The notes under the pieces: generated by a model
What the model saw: the letters and a program-made list of their open reading frames with translations, nothing else
Told to the model about the DNA's origin: nothing
Database searches by the model: none
Translations under genes and position numbers: made by a program
In this document: positions 13,439 to 26,129 of the stretch, in pieces
Numbering within the stretch: position 1 is the first letter of the stretch
Layout: each line of letters opens with the position of its first letter
NCBI GenBank assembly: GCA_034670405.1
Contig: JAXDDX010000023.1
Location: 4,906,207-4,970,206 of the forward strand
Source: Hoplostethus atlanticus
Lineage: Eukaryota; Chordata; Actinopteri; Trachichthyiformes; Trachichthyidae
Reading direction: 5' to 3'
Length of the DNA stretch: 64,000 bases

Positions 13439-13855
13439 TTTGTCACCAACAATTTTTTCTAGAACCTATTAGGTATGCTCGTTCCCATATCATCGAATAA
13501 ATATGTATTTCCAACACCTGTCAGCTTCCCTCCCTTGCCACCATTGCAGCCTCCCTTTCATGTCAACCCTCAGATATGCCCTACATTTTCCCTCAGGTAC
13601 CTGTTCCCCCACACACACACACAGACCCACACCTCACTGCCCACCCAACCCCTCCTGTCTTTCTGTCTCTTCTCTCTCTGCTCTCTTTCTCTGTATCCAA
13701 TGCATCTGTTTGGGTAATCAAGTGCTTGTGCAGTGAGCAATGACTTTCATGATTTAGATGAATTTTGAAAGATAAATCTATTTTCAAAGTTTAATATTTA
13801 AGAAAGAGAAGAGAGAGTGCAGGGCATCGTTGAATAATGCATTGGTTATTTAGAG

Positions 13856-13859
<4 letters not shown>

Positions 13860-13906
<47 letters not shown>
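13860..13906. repeat. (GA)n microsatellite
   Basis: A pure GA tract of about 47 bp. Confidence 0.95.
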
Positions 13907-13908
<2 letters not shown>

Positions 13909-14023
13909 TGGACTGGCTCCAAGCCGGAGGATATAAGAGTTCCAAATCAGACGGCTAATGAAAAGGAGACATATTCCTCTGCCCTCTCGTCTGAATTTCA
14001 TAACTCAGACACGTTGCTCTTAG

Positions 14024-14088
14024 CACACACACACACGCACACACACACACACACACGCACACACGCACACACACGCACACACACACAC
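14024..14088. repeat. (CA)n microsatellite with CG interruptions
   Basis: A CA tract of about 65 bp with regularly placed CACG variants. Confidence 0.95.
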
Positions 14089-15675
14089 TGCCTATAGGCC
14101 ATAATGTTTCCACTGCACCTGAGTGCTCTCATTTAAAATAACTTCTTTTCAAGTGCGACTTTTCTTGGGAAGATGATTTTATGAAATAAACTATGCACCA
14201 CTAACAACTATAATTTGACTTTATGCTATCATCTAGAGCATTATTACCAAATGAATATCCCGAGTAGGTTATTGCATAGGTTTTATAGATTATATTATGA
14301 TAAGGAAGATAAGGAAGCGAGCATAATAGATAACTACCTCTCATCTGTGATGTAATTTGGTTGTTATTGCATTCCTGCAAGTTCCTGCAGCCATTATACA
14401 GAATACAACTTAATAATACAGCAACCCATACAAGTACAAGTATGAATGAATGAAAGAGTACATCAAACGGCATACAGAATATTATAGTATTATTCTCATT
14501 GTTGTTCTGAAGCTCCTCGTTTCTCTGAGAAGTATGTAATTGTCATATGAATACCCAGGGCTTGGTTTTGTTCCTCAGCATGTATCTCTCTTCTCATCTC
14601 TCCCCTCTCCCTTTATCTTTCTCTCTTGATCCCACAATGCACTCACATCTCTAATTGTTACAGTTTCTTTAAACTTCCTTGACGAAGAGCGCATTACGCA
14701 CAAAACAAAACGTGTGGTAAAAGAGAGGGGGAGCGAAGAAGAGCCTCCTGAAAATGAGTCAATTGTGTTTTAATTGCTTCTCTTCAGCCGTGGCATCTAT
14801 GCTACTCTCCTTTTCTTCTTCTACCACTCCCTATTTATACCGCAGAAGAAAAAAACAAAAAATGAAAGCAGTGTACTTTGACCCCTTCTTTTGTCTGTCC
14901 TTTGCGCATTGCAGTTAATGCAATTAATCAGTTTTATTCGGTAACGTCATGGCCTCAGTGTGCATGTGTTTGTGCAGATGGACATGGAACGATCTGTCTA
15001 GCTAATATAACAAACAGAAGGTTCTGCTTGCTCAGTTCCTTTGGGATCGCCCATTTTGAACTTAAGGCCCTTGGTCCCACTTTGTAAGTGATGTCCAGTG
15101 AGCTTGCTTAGGCTGTAGCCCTTGGAAAATCAATACAGGCCATGGGAAATGCTGTGGGGAAAATGTTACAGTCTTGGGAAGAAAGAATGAAAAAAACGGA
15201 TAAGGGATGATTTGATAGGTATGTGTGTGTGCAATACTGACACATACTGTGTCATTTGGGGGAGAGCTGCACAGTTGTAATATATGGAGTTATATTCCAA
15301 AATGCTATATGTCCATATTGGGGAAAGAAAATCATTATATGGAATCCATCATTCAATATGTCTTAAATATAGAGGATCCAGACAGGTTTTATCATTTATC
15401 AACCAAGAACTACACAAGACAACTTCACGCACTGGCGCCTCCTAATGGCAGCAAGAGGTAACTGTTTGAACTTCAATACCCACAAATCATGTAACGTGAC
15501 GTCAGTAAACTGCACAGCACGCTCATGTTTACCTACCCAGCCGGGGATCGCTGTATACAAAAGGATATCAAAGGAACAAGAGAGGAAAAAGATCTTATGT
15601 TGGTGAGTCCATCTTACTCTCGACGGACTGCTCACTCGCTGCTGTTTAGGAGATAGTTTGTGTTTCGCTCTCAAA

Positions 15676-16092
15676 GGAAAAATCCACCCTTAAACACTGT
15701 TAACAAAAACACCTATTAGTGATGTACTTCCATTTCTGGGTCCATTTGGTTGTTGGGTGTATTTTTCTTATTCCCGTGGATACCTGGCCAAACATACGAC
15801 CACCAGATCATTTCCAGTGCAGCTACAATGGAGTTCATAGCAGAATTGTTTTCAGCTATCTGAAACATTAATGGTAAACATTTTTGGTGTCATTCCCTCA
15901 GATCAAAGAGCAATCATTTCTTTATAGACTATTTTGCACCAATATAGAAAATCACTAACTATAAAAGTAGATGAGTGAGTGGGTACACCAAAAAATGAAG
16001 TAAAATCACAACCCTTCATCACAAAAACTCCTGCGCCTTGAACATTACAGATTGATGTAACAGTGTATGAGTATCTCAGGGTGGATATTTCC
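15676..16092. mobile_element. MITE candidate with 15-bp TIRs
   Basis: The left end GGAAAAATCCACCCT (15,676-15,690) and the right end AGGGTGGATATTTCC (16,078-16,092) are inverted repeats with one mismatch, 417 bp apart overall. No transposase coding lies inside. I could not find a convincing target-site duplication, so superfamily and exact ends are open. Confidence 0.6.
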
Positions 16093-16429
16093 AAGTTTCG
16101 ATTTGTCACTTCCTATGGGCGGAGAAGTGTACATACCGACAGCAGAATTGAATGTGGGCAGATAGGTTGAATCTACGGGGTCTCAATCAGTGGGGATGAT
16201 CTGCTCTGTTGCAGAGATTTATTTAAACCCTGCCTAGTGTAGCTTTAACTTTATACTTTAAAAAATACCATGATCTGTTTAAATTGATTATAAATCACTT
16301 CGTAAGACCAGTGATTTTTTTTCCCCCAGTGGTGGATATCTAATTTTGGAACAATACTAACACATTTTCTTTTCACTTGCACCCCCTGCACAAGCATGTC
16401 AGAGCGTGGGGACAGCTACAGAACAGCAC

Positions 16430-16560
16430 CCCTGCAGCTGGAAGGGATTTGTTGTTTTGCTCAAGGACACTTCAGCAGAACAGATATTGGCTGTCACGGG
16501 GGCTAAAGCCTGGCTAAAGCCTGGCCTCCAGTCGCTGCACCACCCTGCTGCCCAATCATT
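16430..16560. repeat. fragment of common fish interspersed repeat
   Basis: The stretch reads like the widely dispersed fish motif with TTGCTCAAGGACACTTCAGCA followed by a CCTCCAGTCGCTGCACCACC-type end. I recall this motif from many teleost genomes but cannot assign the family from sequence alone. Confidence 0.45.
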
Positions 16561-16929
16561 CATTTTGTCTGTCATTTTTCCCCAGTTGGATCCAGAATCT
16601 GCGTACAGTATGTGAGACAGACAGTGCTCAAATGTTTAAAATAGACACATGCATCTATCGTCTGTCTGTGCCTGTGTACTTACTGTATATATCCCTCCCT
16701 GTGTATTATAGTAGTCTGCTGATAGTGAAAACACATAGAGATTGTTCTCCTCCCGGCCTGACTGATCAGAAGGTCCCTGGTGGCAGGAACTAGATAAAGT
16801 GGAGAGGAGGATGGAAGCGAGTGGGAGTTAGTCTGGCTGCCGACGGATTAGCAGCCATGTTTACATAGCGACTGATTTAGTCTGCCAGAGCTGCCCAAGA
16901 ATGATCTATTGATACTCAGAGAGATGGGG

Positions 16930-17019
16930 AGAGTATTAGAAAGTGAGATAGAGGATATATATAGAGAGAGAGGGAGGGAAGGCAGAGAGGGGGAGGGGGG
17001 TCAGGTGTGTCTGTCTGTA

Positions 17020-17055
<36 letters not shown>
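16930..17055. repeat. purine-rich low-complexity DNA with TG/GA microsatellite
   Basis: GA- and GGA-rich sequence leads into TG then GA tracts at 17,018-17,055. A further short TG tract lies at 17,180-17,201. Confidence 0.85.
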
Positions 17056-17057
<2 letters not shown>

Positions 17058-17712
17058 AAAGATATAATGCAAAAGAGCCTGTCAGGTTGTATCTCTGCAT
17101 GTCACCTTATGAGATTGGTTGGATGCATGTGTACCTACAATTATGTCTTAAAGTGAGATATGGTCTTCATACTCATACAACTGTGTGTGTGTGTGTGTGT
17201 GCATTTCTTGGTGCACCTGTGCCTAAAGAGACTGCACCCTGCACCTCTGCAGCAGAAGACAGAGGGCCTCCAGAGTAGGTGATTGGGGGGAGTCAACCCA
17301 GATCTGTCATAACTACCCCTGTATTACCCATCATTCAGTGCGGTGGCGCCTCCGGGGTGAACTGAGCGAGAGAGGGATGATGGGTGGGGGGGGGGGGGGA
17401 TGAATGGAGCATGGGAAGGTGCCGCACACTTCTTATCCTGCCATCCTGACTTCTGACGGCTGACCTCATTGTGTAGAGCGGATGAGGGTTTCTTCACGTC
17501 AGATGCACAGAATGGGGAAATGAAGAGAAGTAGCTGGTGTGATGTACGCTGCAAGAGGGGAAAGAGGCGTAGAGTAGAAAGTTGTCTTTTGAATGTTGAA
17601 TGGAGGGATGATTCAATGATTTGTATATTGTAAAGAACTGCCAATCAAACTTGTCCTTCAGAAAACAATGGTGGAGCATAGGAGAAAACACCAGGGATCA
17701 AAAGACAGAAGA

Positions 17713-17853
17713 CATAGTAGTTGTAGTAGCAGGGGTCGTCGAGGTGGTACTAGTAGTAGTAGTAGTACTGGTAGTAGTCATAGCCATATTCATTGTGGTA
17801 GTAGTAGTGATAGTAGTAGTAGTAGTAGTAGTAGTAGTAATAGTAGTAGTAGC
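17713..17853. repeat. (TAG)n trinucleotide microsatellite
   Basis: Interrupted TAG/AGT triplets over about 140 bp, purest at 17,811-17,852. Open frames through it (poly-Val or poly-Ser) are repeat artefacts. Confidence 0.95.
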
Positions 17854-18105
17854 TAGAGACTGAGAAACCAGAGAGGAGGAACTAGTCCTGGTGGATCAGC
17901 TGGTTAAAAAGTTTGTGTGTGAGTGTATTTCTCTCTCTGTCAAACAGGCAGACGTTTTTTTAAATCAAGATACATTTTTCATCTTCGTAGTGAGACCTGA
18001 TGGTGTTTTAGTTTTTAGTACTGTGATTTGAGTTAATTGGGTGAGAGACATTGACAGAGACAAAGAAAAAGAGAGAAAACCCAGAAGAGAACGTTGTAAA
18101 ACGTT

Positions 18106-18307
18106 GAGGCCTCTCTGGCTGAGGCCTGTCTGGTTGAAGCCTGTCTGGTTGAGGCCTCTCTGGTTGAGGCCTCTCCGGCTGAGGCCTCTCTGGCTGAGGC
18201 CTGTCTGGTTGAAGCCTGTCTGGTTGAGGCCTCTCTGGTTGAGGCCTCTCCGGCTGAGGCCTGTCTGGTTGAAGCCTGTCTGGTTGAGGCCTCTCTGGTT
18301 GAGGCCT
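18106..18307. repeat. 15-bp minisatellite with 75-bp higher-order period
   Basis: Thirteen complete 15-bp units of the form GAGGCCTSTCTGGYT, plus a 7-bp partial unit. Five unit variants occur in the order 1-2-3-4-5, 1-2-3-4-5, 2-3-4, which gives a 75-bp higher-order repeat that expanded as a block. The unit length is a multiple of three and lacks stops in several frames, so spurious pentapeptide-repeat ORFs appear on both strands. Confidence 0.97.
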
Positions 18308-18309
18308 TG

Positions 18310-19147
18310 GCACAGCGTTTGTTCTTGATGACTAAATATAAAATTGTCAGCATCACAAAGAGTTGCCCAAATGATCTGCTTCTGGCTTTCATTTGGTCTA
18401 ATGAGAGAAAGTAACGCCAAATGTTACCACAGTCCATTTGAAGATATTTAGAGGAAGTCCTAGAGGTGATCTTTGAGTGAACATAAAGTTATCCACCATC
18501 ATTTCTTTATACTTTTTTAATAATTACTGAAGGTTCACGAGTTGATTTCTTTGAGAAGCCTAAATATATCAGGATGAGTCTTTCAGTGGTCAGGTGTGAA
18601 GGATGTTTAAGTGGCTGTCAGACCCTTTATTAGAGCATGCTGGCTGAGAAGCATCAAAACAGACAAAGGTGTTTGTGTAAGAAGGGCAGTGATTAAGAGA
18701 CGGTGAATAAAAGAAAATAACATAGAATCAGACGGGGATCCTGTAATTATGTCGCCGGTGTTATTTAGCCCTCTCAAGGTGAGACGCCGGGTTATTTTTG
18801 TCACATGCTGATACTGCATCCTTAGTGTTAGCACCCAGGAGACCACACACACACACACACACACACACAAACAAAGTGCACTTGCACACATCAGCAATAT
18901 ACATTCTCTTAGCTGTATATGGTGTATATGTGCACACACTTGCACTCTCTCTCTGTCTTTCTGCCTCTATGTCCATCTCTCTCTCCTTTCTCTCCATTCT
19001 GTCCATCATGTGGCCTTGAAGGAGAAAAAGGAAGTGAAGGAAGGAGGGAGCATGGATAGATGGGGGGGGGGGCAGTTGAAGGTTGGTTTTGAGATGGAGC
19101 CCTCTGCATTAATGCCACCCGACGTGGAATTTATTCCACACTTTACA

Positions 19148-19186
<39 letters not shown>

Positions 19187-19322
19187 CCATTATTTGTGGA
19201 GATATCTTTATTATTAAAACGTCTAGCGGTGCCCTCCAGGCCGTTCTCTATCACATCACCTGGGCAGCCTGCACCCTCCCACCCCTGATGATACAACTAC
19301 AGTCCTCATTAGCTGTACTAAT

Positions 19323-19356
<34 letters not shown>

Positions 19357-21690
19357 CACAACCTCTATTGGGAGTTTGGACATATATTACCTTCTCCCTA
19401 CTGCTGTGTCTGTCCTGCTGTCGTCTCCAGTAGTGACGTGTGATATGTGAATTCACACTTGTACCTAAAAGTTCACAAGCAGAGCAGAATCAGTATGAAG
19501 GAGTAGGTGAGGAGACTAGGGCCGGCTTTACACCTGGTATTAACATGCATCTCATGTCCATATAGTGTCTATCTGCTGTAGCTGGATCAGACACACCTGG
19601 CATTAAAAAGGTGTACACACTGAAATGCGGTTTCTCTTTCCCTTGCCAAAGACACAGACTGTCACAGACGTCACTTCCTCTTCCTTCCACTTCCTCAGTC
19701 CTTTGACAGTAATTGACAGTAAATACCTGCATCTCACTTGTTCTCCATCCACAAGTAAAAATATATTAGTACCTGAGCTGCTTGCCTCCTGTTTGTTTTG
19801 CCTGTGCTTCTTTTTTTGGATCCACATGCAGATGTTCATTTCCATTGATGTTGCTCCTATATATCCGATATCACTGTAGTTACAATTTGTTTTTAATGTG
19901 TCTCTCCATTTACACCTGGATTTGACATGTTTTTGTGCTGTTCAATCACAATCTGATAATCCAGGATGTGTTAATGTCAGGTGTAAAAGGGGTGAAAACC
20001 ATAATAAAGAACATGCTACAGTTTTTTTTCCAAAAAACCTCAACGGTATAACTTTAAAAACAGTATTCTCCGAGCTTCTCCCTCTCGCACGTGTCTGTGA
20101 GTCTCTACCTGACTGACCTCAGAAACGGGGAAATGAAGTGTCTTCTGCCGGTTTTGTACAAGGTGATGAAAGCATCTCTTTCAGACATACAAAAGAGTTT
20201 TCAGGAAATAAATCATTCCTATAAAACACAAAACGCACATGTCATGTTCGCCATAACAGCTCATTTCAAAAACACACAGCTTTACTCACATTTATCATCT
20301 TCAACAGTACCTGGGGCGTTTTGTTGTTGCCGCGCAGTTCAGCTGGCACCGGCACCAACCTCCCTCTCACACCCCTTTTAGCGAATTAAAGCGTTTAATT
20401 AGGAAAAGCTCATTTGTATCAAATCATTTACATGGTGCAGCCAGCCTTTGCCAGGATTTTCTAATTGATTATTGTTGCCTGAGGTGCTGTTGGTGGCTGC
20501 ATGCTTATGTGTGGTGTGTGTTCATGTAAATGAGTAAGTGACTTTGTGGTAATAATATAAGCAGTAAAACTTTATCAATGTGGTGTTATTGTTATGGTCA
20601 CGCAGCTGTGTAAAACAACATAAAAGCAGAATGCCAATAGATCAAGTTCTCTTTACAACGGCAATGTCTTGGGAACATGTATACATATATAACTGAGTAT
20701 ATATTTTATGGTAAATATTGATGCGCTACGTGCAAAACCTCCAATAATTTGTCCTTCCTATTACTATCTATGTTCTGTACTGCACATTTTTCTTTTATTT
20801 CCATTAAATAAGTGATTGCACACATCTCCTTTCTCCTTTCTGAAGTGCCTCTTATACCGCACTCTTGTACTGCATTCAAGCCACCTCTACAGGCCCCTCC
20901 CACCAATGGTGCCCCTCATGAAACAAAGGCCCTTGATTTCATAGTTCTCTTTCATAAAGCTCTCTTTAGGAATAAAACCCTTTCGGTGGTCCCTCCAAAA
21001 TGAGCCCAACTCCATTATGGAGGGGGAACAAGGCTACTTCCCCGCTGAGAATCATAAATGACCCTTTGATGAAGCTGCTCTTTGACCCTTTTTGCAAAGC
21101 TGAGTGAACGAGGGAGCGGAGGGATGAAGATACGGGATAAAGAAAAGAGGAAAAGAGACGACAGATTATTAAAATTCATCCAGCGGTGTAATGAACAGCC
21201 TTTTAGCGGCGAGTTCCTCTTTCTGTTCAGCAGCTGCACAACAAAGGGACATTAAATTATAACCAAATGGTTGCCATGGCGCCCTGTGTGAGGAAATGTT
21301 TCGAATCTCTCTCTCTTCTCTTTCTTTCCATCTCTGGGGCTTTTTAGGAACATCCTGATAATTAGAGGCAGAAAGGAAGGGAAAAAAATTCAAAGGTGCT
21401 TGATGAAGAATTGGCAGAGCCAACATTTCCACGTAATAGAAAAGTAGGAATGGAGATGCAGACAGAGGCAAAGGTGAAGAAAGAGAGAGGAGCCAATATG
21501 GAGAAAGTGAGAGAAGCAGTTATGGAGAGAGAGAAAGAGCATTGGTTCTGAGCCATCGATGTACAATATGTTGAAATTGCGTTTTGAAAGACCTGCAGCT
21601 GCAACACAACTGCACTAGCAAATATTATAGATGCATCAAACTCAAACAAATGTGCATATGTGCAAAAATATATGAACTCCTTCAATCAAT
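18310..21690. other. non-coding DNA, no gene seen
   Basis: Contains three CA microsatellites (18,844-18,869; 19,150-19,184; 19,324-19,355) and otherwise unassigned sequence. The segment 20,385-20,480 is free of simple repeats and carries several homeodomain-type TAATTA/ATTAAT words. Confidence 0.5.
19150..19355. repeat. two (CA)n microsatellites
   Basis: Pure CA tracts at 19,150-19,184 and 19,324-19,355, separated by about 140 bp of unique sequence. Confidence 0.93.
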
Positions 21691-21830
21691 AACTTCTGGT
21701 ACCTCCTTTAGCAGCGGTGACTTGGAGTAAACGTCTCCTATAGCCACTGATCAGTCTCTGGCATCTTGCTGGAGGTATTTCCTCCCACTCCTCCTTACAG
21801 AACTCAACCAACTCAGTGAGTTACCCCTTA
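21690..21830 (-). pseudogene. Tc1 transposase C-terminal remnant
   Basis: The minus strand translates to LTELVEFCKEEWEEIPPARC followed by QRLISGYRRRLLQVTAAKGG. This is the characteristic end of Tc1/mariner transposases (EEW.x.IP..RC..LI..Y..RL..V..AKGG). No catalytic core, DNA-binding domain or terminal repeats are present nearby, so only about 45 codons of an old element survive. Confidence 0.75.
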
Positions 21831-22388
21831 CCCAGAAGAGGAGGTTCTCTTATTTTTGCTCCTGCACTAATTCCATTTAAACTATTTTCATATTACTACA
21901 AGCACAATTTCCTCTAAAACTATATGAAATTGCTAAATATAGATCCTTTAGTCCAGTAAAGAAAGGGCTAATTTTAATTAAAGAGGATTGCATGGTAAAA
22001 ACTCAAAATTTCTATAATTGCACAAGTGGTTCACAAACATTAGCCTATTCCGTCATTATTGTGTATCTAATTTGATCAAAATGGATTTCTTCCACTCCAT
22101 GATCCATGAGAATGGCAACACAACCAATTTCTTGACTCTGCCTTTGCCTCTGGACACTTGCATTTACATGCAGTGCCAACCTCATCATTTTTGAAAATAT
22201 ATGATTAATATGTTCTGTAAATACACGGTGCAGTTTTGAGACTTGCCTTGTCAGATGAAGCTGAAATGCCATTCAAGGGAAGGGAAACGGGAGGCTAGAG
22301 AGATGCCAGGGGAGAAACATTTTCCCTCTCATTAACCCTTGTTGTACCCTAGTGCACCCAGCAGGGCCTTGACACTGTCAGTCAGCAA

Positions 22389-22390
<2 letters not shown>

Positions 22391-22429
<39 letters not shown>

Positions 22430-22446
22430 TGTGTGTGTGTGTGTGT
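22391..22446. repeat. (TG)n microsatellite
   Basis: A TG tract of about 56 bp broken by one TTTT. Confidence 0.95.
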
Positions 22447-22598
22447 ATGCGTACGTGTGCGTGCACGCAAGCCACTGGGGAACTCATAACGAGATGCCAT
22501 GTCACATCACTACTAGCATGTTATGATCTACTAGAGTCTGGCAAAATTAACCCATCCATCAACAGCAAGCAGCCAGGTAGGGAAGGGATGAGAGAAAG

Positions 22599-22607
22599 AG
22601 AGAGAGG

Positions 22608-22654
<47 letters not shown>

Positions 22655-22660
22655 AGGGAG
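22599..22660. repeat. (GA)n microsatellite with GGGAGA tail
   Basis: A GA tract followed by four GGAGAG-type units. Confidence 0.93.
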
Positions 22661-22825
22661 AGTGGTGGAATTGGGGAAGCATGAAGTTCATACATATAAA
22701 ATTAAAAATTAAAAAAGAAAAGGCAAAAATGCAGAGACCTTTGAACCCTATAATATAAATGTGGTTTCAATTTGTGTCTACAATTTTTCTGGTGCAGAAT
22801 TTCTACTGCACAGCTTCAGCTCCAC

Positions 22826-22826
22826 G

Positions 22827-22864
<38 letters not shown>

Positions 22865-22925
22865 CACGCACACACACACACACGCACGCACACACACACA
22901 CACACGCACACACACACACGCACGC
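22826..22925. repeat. (CA)n/(CACG)n microsatellite
   Basis: A CA tract of about 100 bp with repeated CACG interruptions. Long open frames through it on both strands are His-Thr or Cys-Val repeat artefacts. Confidence 0.95.
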
Positions 22926-22929
22926 ACCT

Positions 22930-25044
22930 ACCTCCAGAGCTCTGTCATTCCACATTAGCTCAGTTTTTTCCCTCCCAGATGCCCTGCTGTGAATCAAATT
23001 TAGTTTGTCTATGACACAGCCAACAGGCTCCTTCTCTGTTGTGCATTTTCGATCAGATTACTCGGACCAGAGACGGATGGAACAAAGCGCTTCCTGCCTG
23101 CTCTGATGTGTCTTTGTCTCTAGTTGTCATGCCAGAGCCGGCACGTCAACCAGTCATGTTTTTTTCCCCTCTTTGATCCAACCCAGATACATCTGTAGTG
23201 AGATCAGAGCGAAGGGGATTGTGGGTAGAGAGAGGTGTTTGAGGATCTATTTTCTATTGGTAATGAAGCGAGTGAGAAGAAAGGCAGGTGGACAAAGATA
23301 ACACTTTGTTGTTCACGTTCTATGAAGACAGATGTGAGAAAATACTGAGTTCAAATGGTCAGCTCATGTTGTCAATACAAAGTTAACTAATATCAAAGAC
23401 AAGACAAGGTTACCGATAAAGATGGTCCACTAATTAAATTATGTCAGAATGAGACTTAAACAAGGAAAGGAATGATCAGTGAGTCAGAAGAGCCACTTCA
23501 GCCTGATGAAGTCCGTTCACAGCACAGCAGCATGACTGACATGGAAGAGGATAGGAGTTGCTGACCCTGTGACTTCCTGGAAAAGAGACGCTGATGGCCG
23601 AGGCTCACCCGCCTGGGAGAATGGAACCTGACCGACCGTATCAATCCACCTTGTGGTGGCGCCCACATACTGTAAAGCTAAGCACTAAGGGTGCTAAGGT
23701 CACAAATTAACGTCCAGACTACACTACAGCCATCTATCAGTCATCGGCCATCGGAGGGAACGCTGCCTTTCAAACGCAGTGTAAGAAAAGCTCCAAAACT
23801 GCTGCGATTCAGTTCATCCTCATATAGTGTATTGAAATGATGGGGAAGTTGATAGTTGTTTTCTGATGTAATCCTTAACTTAAAATACATCAGAAAATGA
23901 AAGGCAATCCACAAAACATGCGGCTGAAAAACTGATCGACAAGCAAATTTACCATTTGAGAGAGTCCCGGTGTTTTTCCTTTTCATTCATGGACATTAGT
24001 GCTGGATTGGTTTACATTTCCATACTCATTACAAGTTTATTACATTTGGCATTTCCACCTCTTTCCTGTAGCATCCACTCATGTATAGTACCATGTCTAT
24101 CTCTTATCTCTAAGATGTGGTACACTTACAAAAACATACACCCATCCAATGAAATCTGACCTTTTATTTGTTGAATCCAACAAAATATATACCATGATAA
24201 ATTGTTTTGTGGTATGTTTTATCTACCCCTTGTTTTTTTTTATCTCACCTATGCAAAGTGTGATTTTTCTGTTTTGTTTCAGCATTTTATGTGTAATAAA
24301 TAGAAGCAAACACACTAAGCACATCAACAACTATATAGCCACATCTATCGCTTATCCTTACAAGGATAGATATAACCACAAGGACATAAAGCAAACAACT
24401 GCCATCTTCTTTGTTCACAGTATTTCTAGTATTTCTAGTTATTGTTGGTCATTTCCCAGTACCTCTCCCTGGAGCAGGCTGATACAGTTATATACATGGA
24501 GGTTAGTTTCTCTTGTTCATTTCAGTCAAGTTTTTATTGCATGATTGAATTTCATAGGAGAGATTTACAGAAAAGGCATTGGCGATTATCCCCCATCATG
24601 AAATTACCTTCATGGGGTAGTAACCTCAGGTGACCGATGAAACCTCAATCTCCTCTCTTGAAGAAATGGATCGCCCCCAAACCTGGAGGTGGTGACCTCA
24701 CGTCTGACCTGGTGGGGCACATAAAAACCAGCACTGAAATGACATCTGAAGGCAGACAAAAGATTCTGGCAGCAGCATGACGATTGGTTCCCGGAGAGAT
24801 CTGGTTGGTTAAATGTACATAGAGGCAGGAATTGATGGTGTGGGAGGAAAAGGGTAACTAAAACTAGAGAGAGTGTGTAAGAAAGGTAGTCTTCCTTTCA
24901 CTATAGCTTCAATCCACACAGCAATAATACCCCAGAGGGTGTTCTTTACCGTGATTAAGGGTAAGATGGTGATGCAAAAGCCATCGGCATTACCAAAATA
25001 TTACCCAGTATTGGCAACCAACCCATACCCGTCTTTTCTTCTTC
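22930..25044. other. non-coding DNA, no gene seen
   Basis: No exon, RNA gene or repeat family recognised. The AT-rich ORF at 24,149-24,544 has no recognisable similarity or supporting splice signals and is treated as chance. Confidence 0.45.
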
Positions 25045-25245
25045 TCTTAAGAAATAGGGAAGATCTCTGTATTTTGTCTCATGTTGTGGTCACCTACATC
25101 TGAAATGTTTCTCCTAAAAACCCCTTAGGAGCAATCAGGGGGTGACAGAGAGATAACAGAGACTTTATGAGGTGAAGATACAGTGATAATAAGCTCCTAT
25201 ATGGCTGCTACCCACATGGCTTCAATGGGAAAATGCAGTATGTTA
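25045..25245 (-). repeat. unclassified dispersed repeat, copy B (inverted)
   Basis: This is the inverted partner of 4983-5215. On the minus strand it carries the same ordered landmarks, including exact GGGGTTTTTAGGAGAAACA and TTTCAGATG. Conservation looks highest in that ~30-bp core and lower outside it. Confidence 0.75.
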
Positions 25246-26129
25246 AAACTGTGCATTTATGAGAAGAAGCATCCAAATCGTAGGAGGCATAAAACATCAT
25301 ATTCAGGAGGGTCGCTGGTCGCCAAGGTGATGAGACGAGTGGGGCGATAAGAGCAGCTAACTGACCAAAGAATCAGGACTTCGTTTTCTGCATTTCCCCT
25401 CCCATAATGCCGCAGCCGTCCTTTGGAGCTCAGTGGAGCAGACAAACCCGGGGCTCACAGGTTGGAGGAAGAGAAGAGAGGAAGTCGATATCTCTGAATC
25501 CCCTGGGAACCCCCGAGGAAGTCGAGCAGAAAAACCCCCCAAAAACAAAACAGAGCCAAGGATAATAAGAAACCTGCAGAGCCACATGTGGGAACCGTGC
25601 ACCAGACGCTCACACTGAGACAGACAGACACACACAATTAATCAATCAAACAGTCAAGCTATATGATGATATCTGTCAGTCTCTTCACTTGCTCTCTGGC
25701 AACACAGATACAGTGTGGTTTGCACACATGATCATCCACTTGGACTTTATTGTTCTTGGACTCCATTGTTACATGTTTTTCATGTGTGTTTCTGTCTGTC
25801 CACCTGTCTAGTTTGTCTGTCTGTCTATCCCATGGCTTTCCGGCAATGTAAGAGTTGTGTAAAAGCAGTGGCGGCTGGCCAATAGAGGGCGCTAGGGCGC
25901 CGCCCCACCACTCCCCACATCCTAGACTTCATTGAATAAGACTTTAAAAATTACTTTCTTTTTTTTTTTTTTAAATGAGCGAGGTAAATATTATATAGTT
26001 AGTGAGTAGAATGTATAATCTGCAATTAAATGTAGATTCAAATTGTTCTACGTTGTCTAAAGTTACTGATAGGTCACGTATTTCCGGCCTGGGGCGCAAA
26101 AATCTTTGCCCATTGACTCTCGTTATAAA

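Larger units (their letters stand above)
13439..15670. other. non-coding DNA with microsatellites
   Basis: No gene recognised. A pyrimidine-rich stretch at about 13,640-13,700, a GA array and a CA array (separate entries) are the only clear structures. Confidence 0.5.

Noticed and set aside
17621..17863. Poly-Val and poly-Ser ORFs
   Set aside because: Translation of the (TAG)n microsatellite.
17965..18437. Long ORFs on both strands with pentapeptide repeats (RPQPE, REAST, LNQTG, LRPLW types)
   Set aside because: They are all frames of one 15-bp minisatellite. Simultaneous openness in several frames shows a repeat artefact, not a structural protein.
22339..23014. ORFs rich in Cys-Val, Arg-Glu and His-Thr
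   Set aside because: Translations of TG, GA and CA microsatellites on both strands.
24149..24544. 131-codon hydrophobic ORF
   Set aside because: AT-rich chance frame without recognised similarity or splice context.
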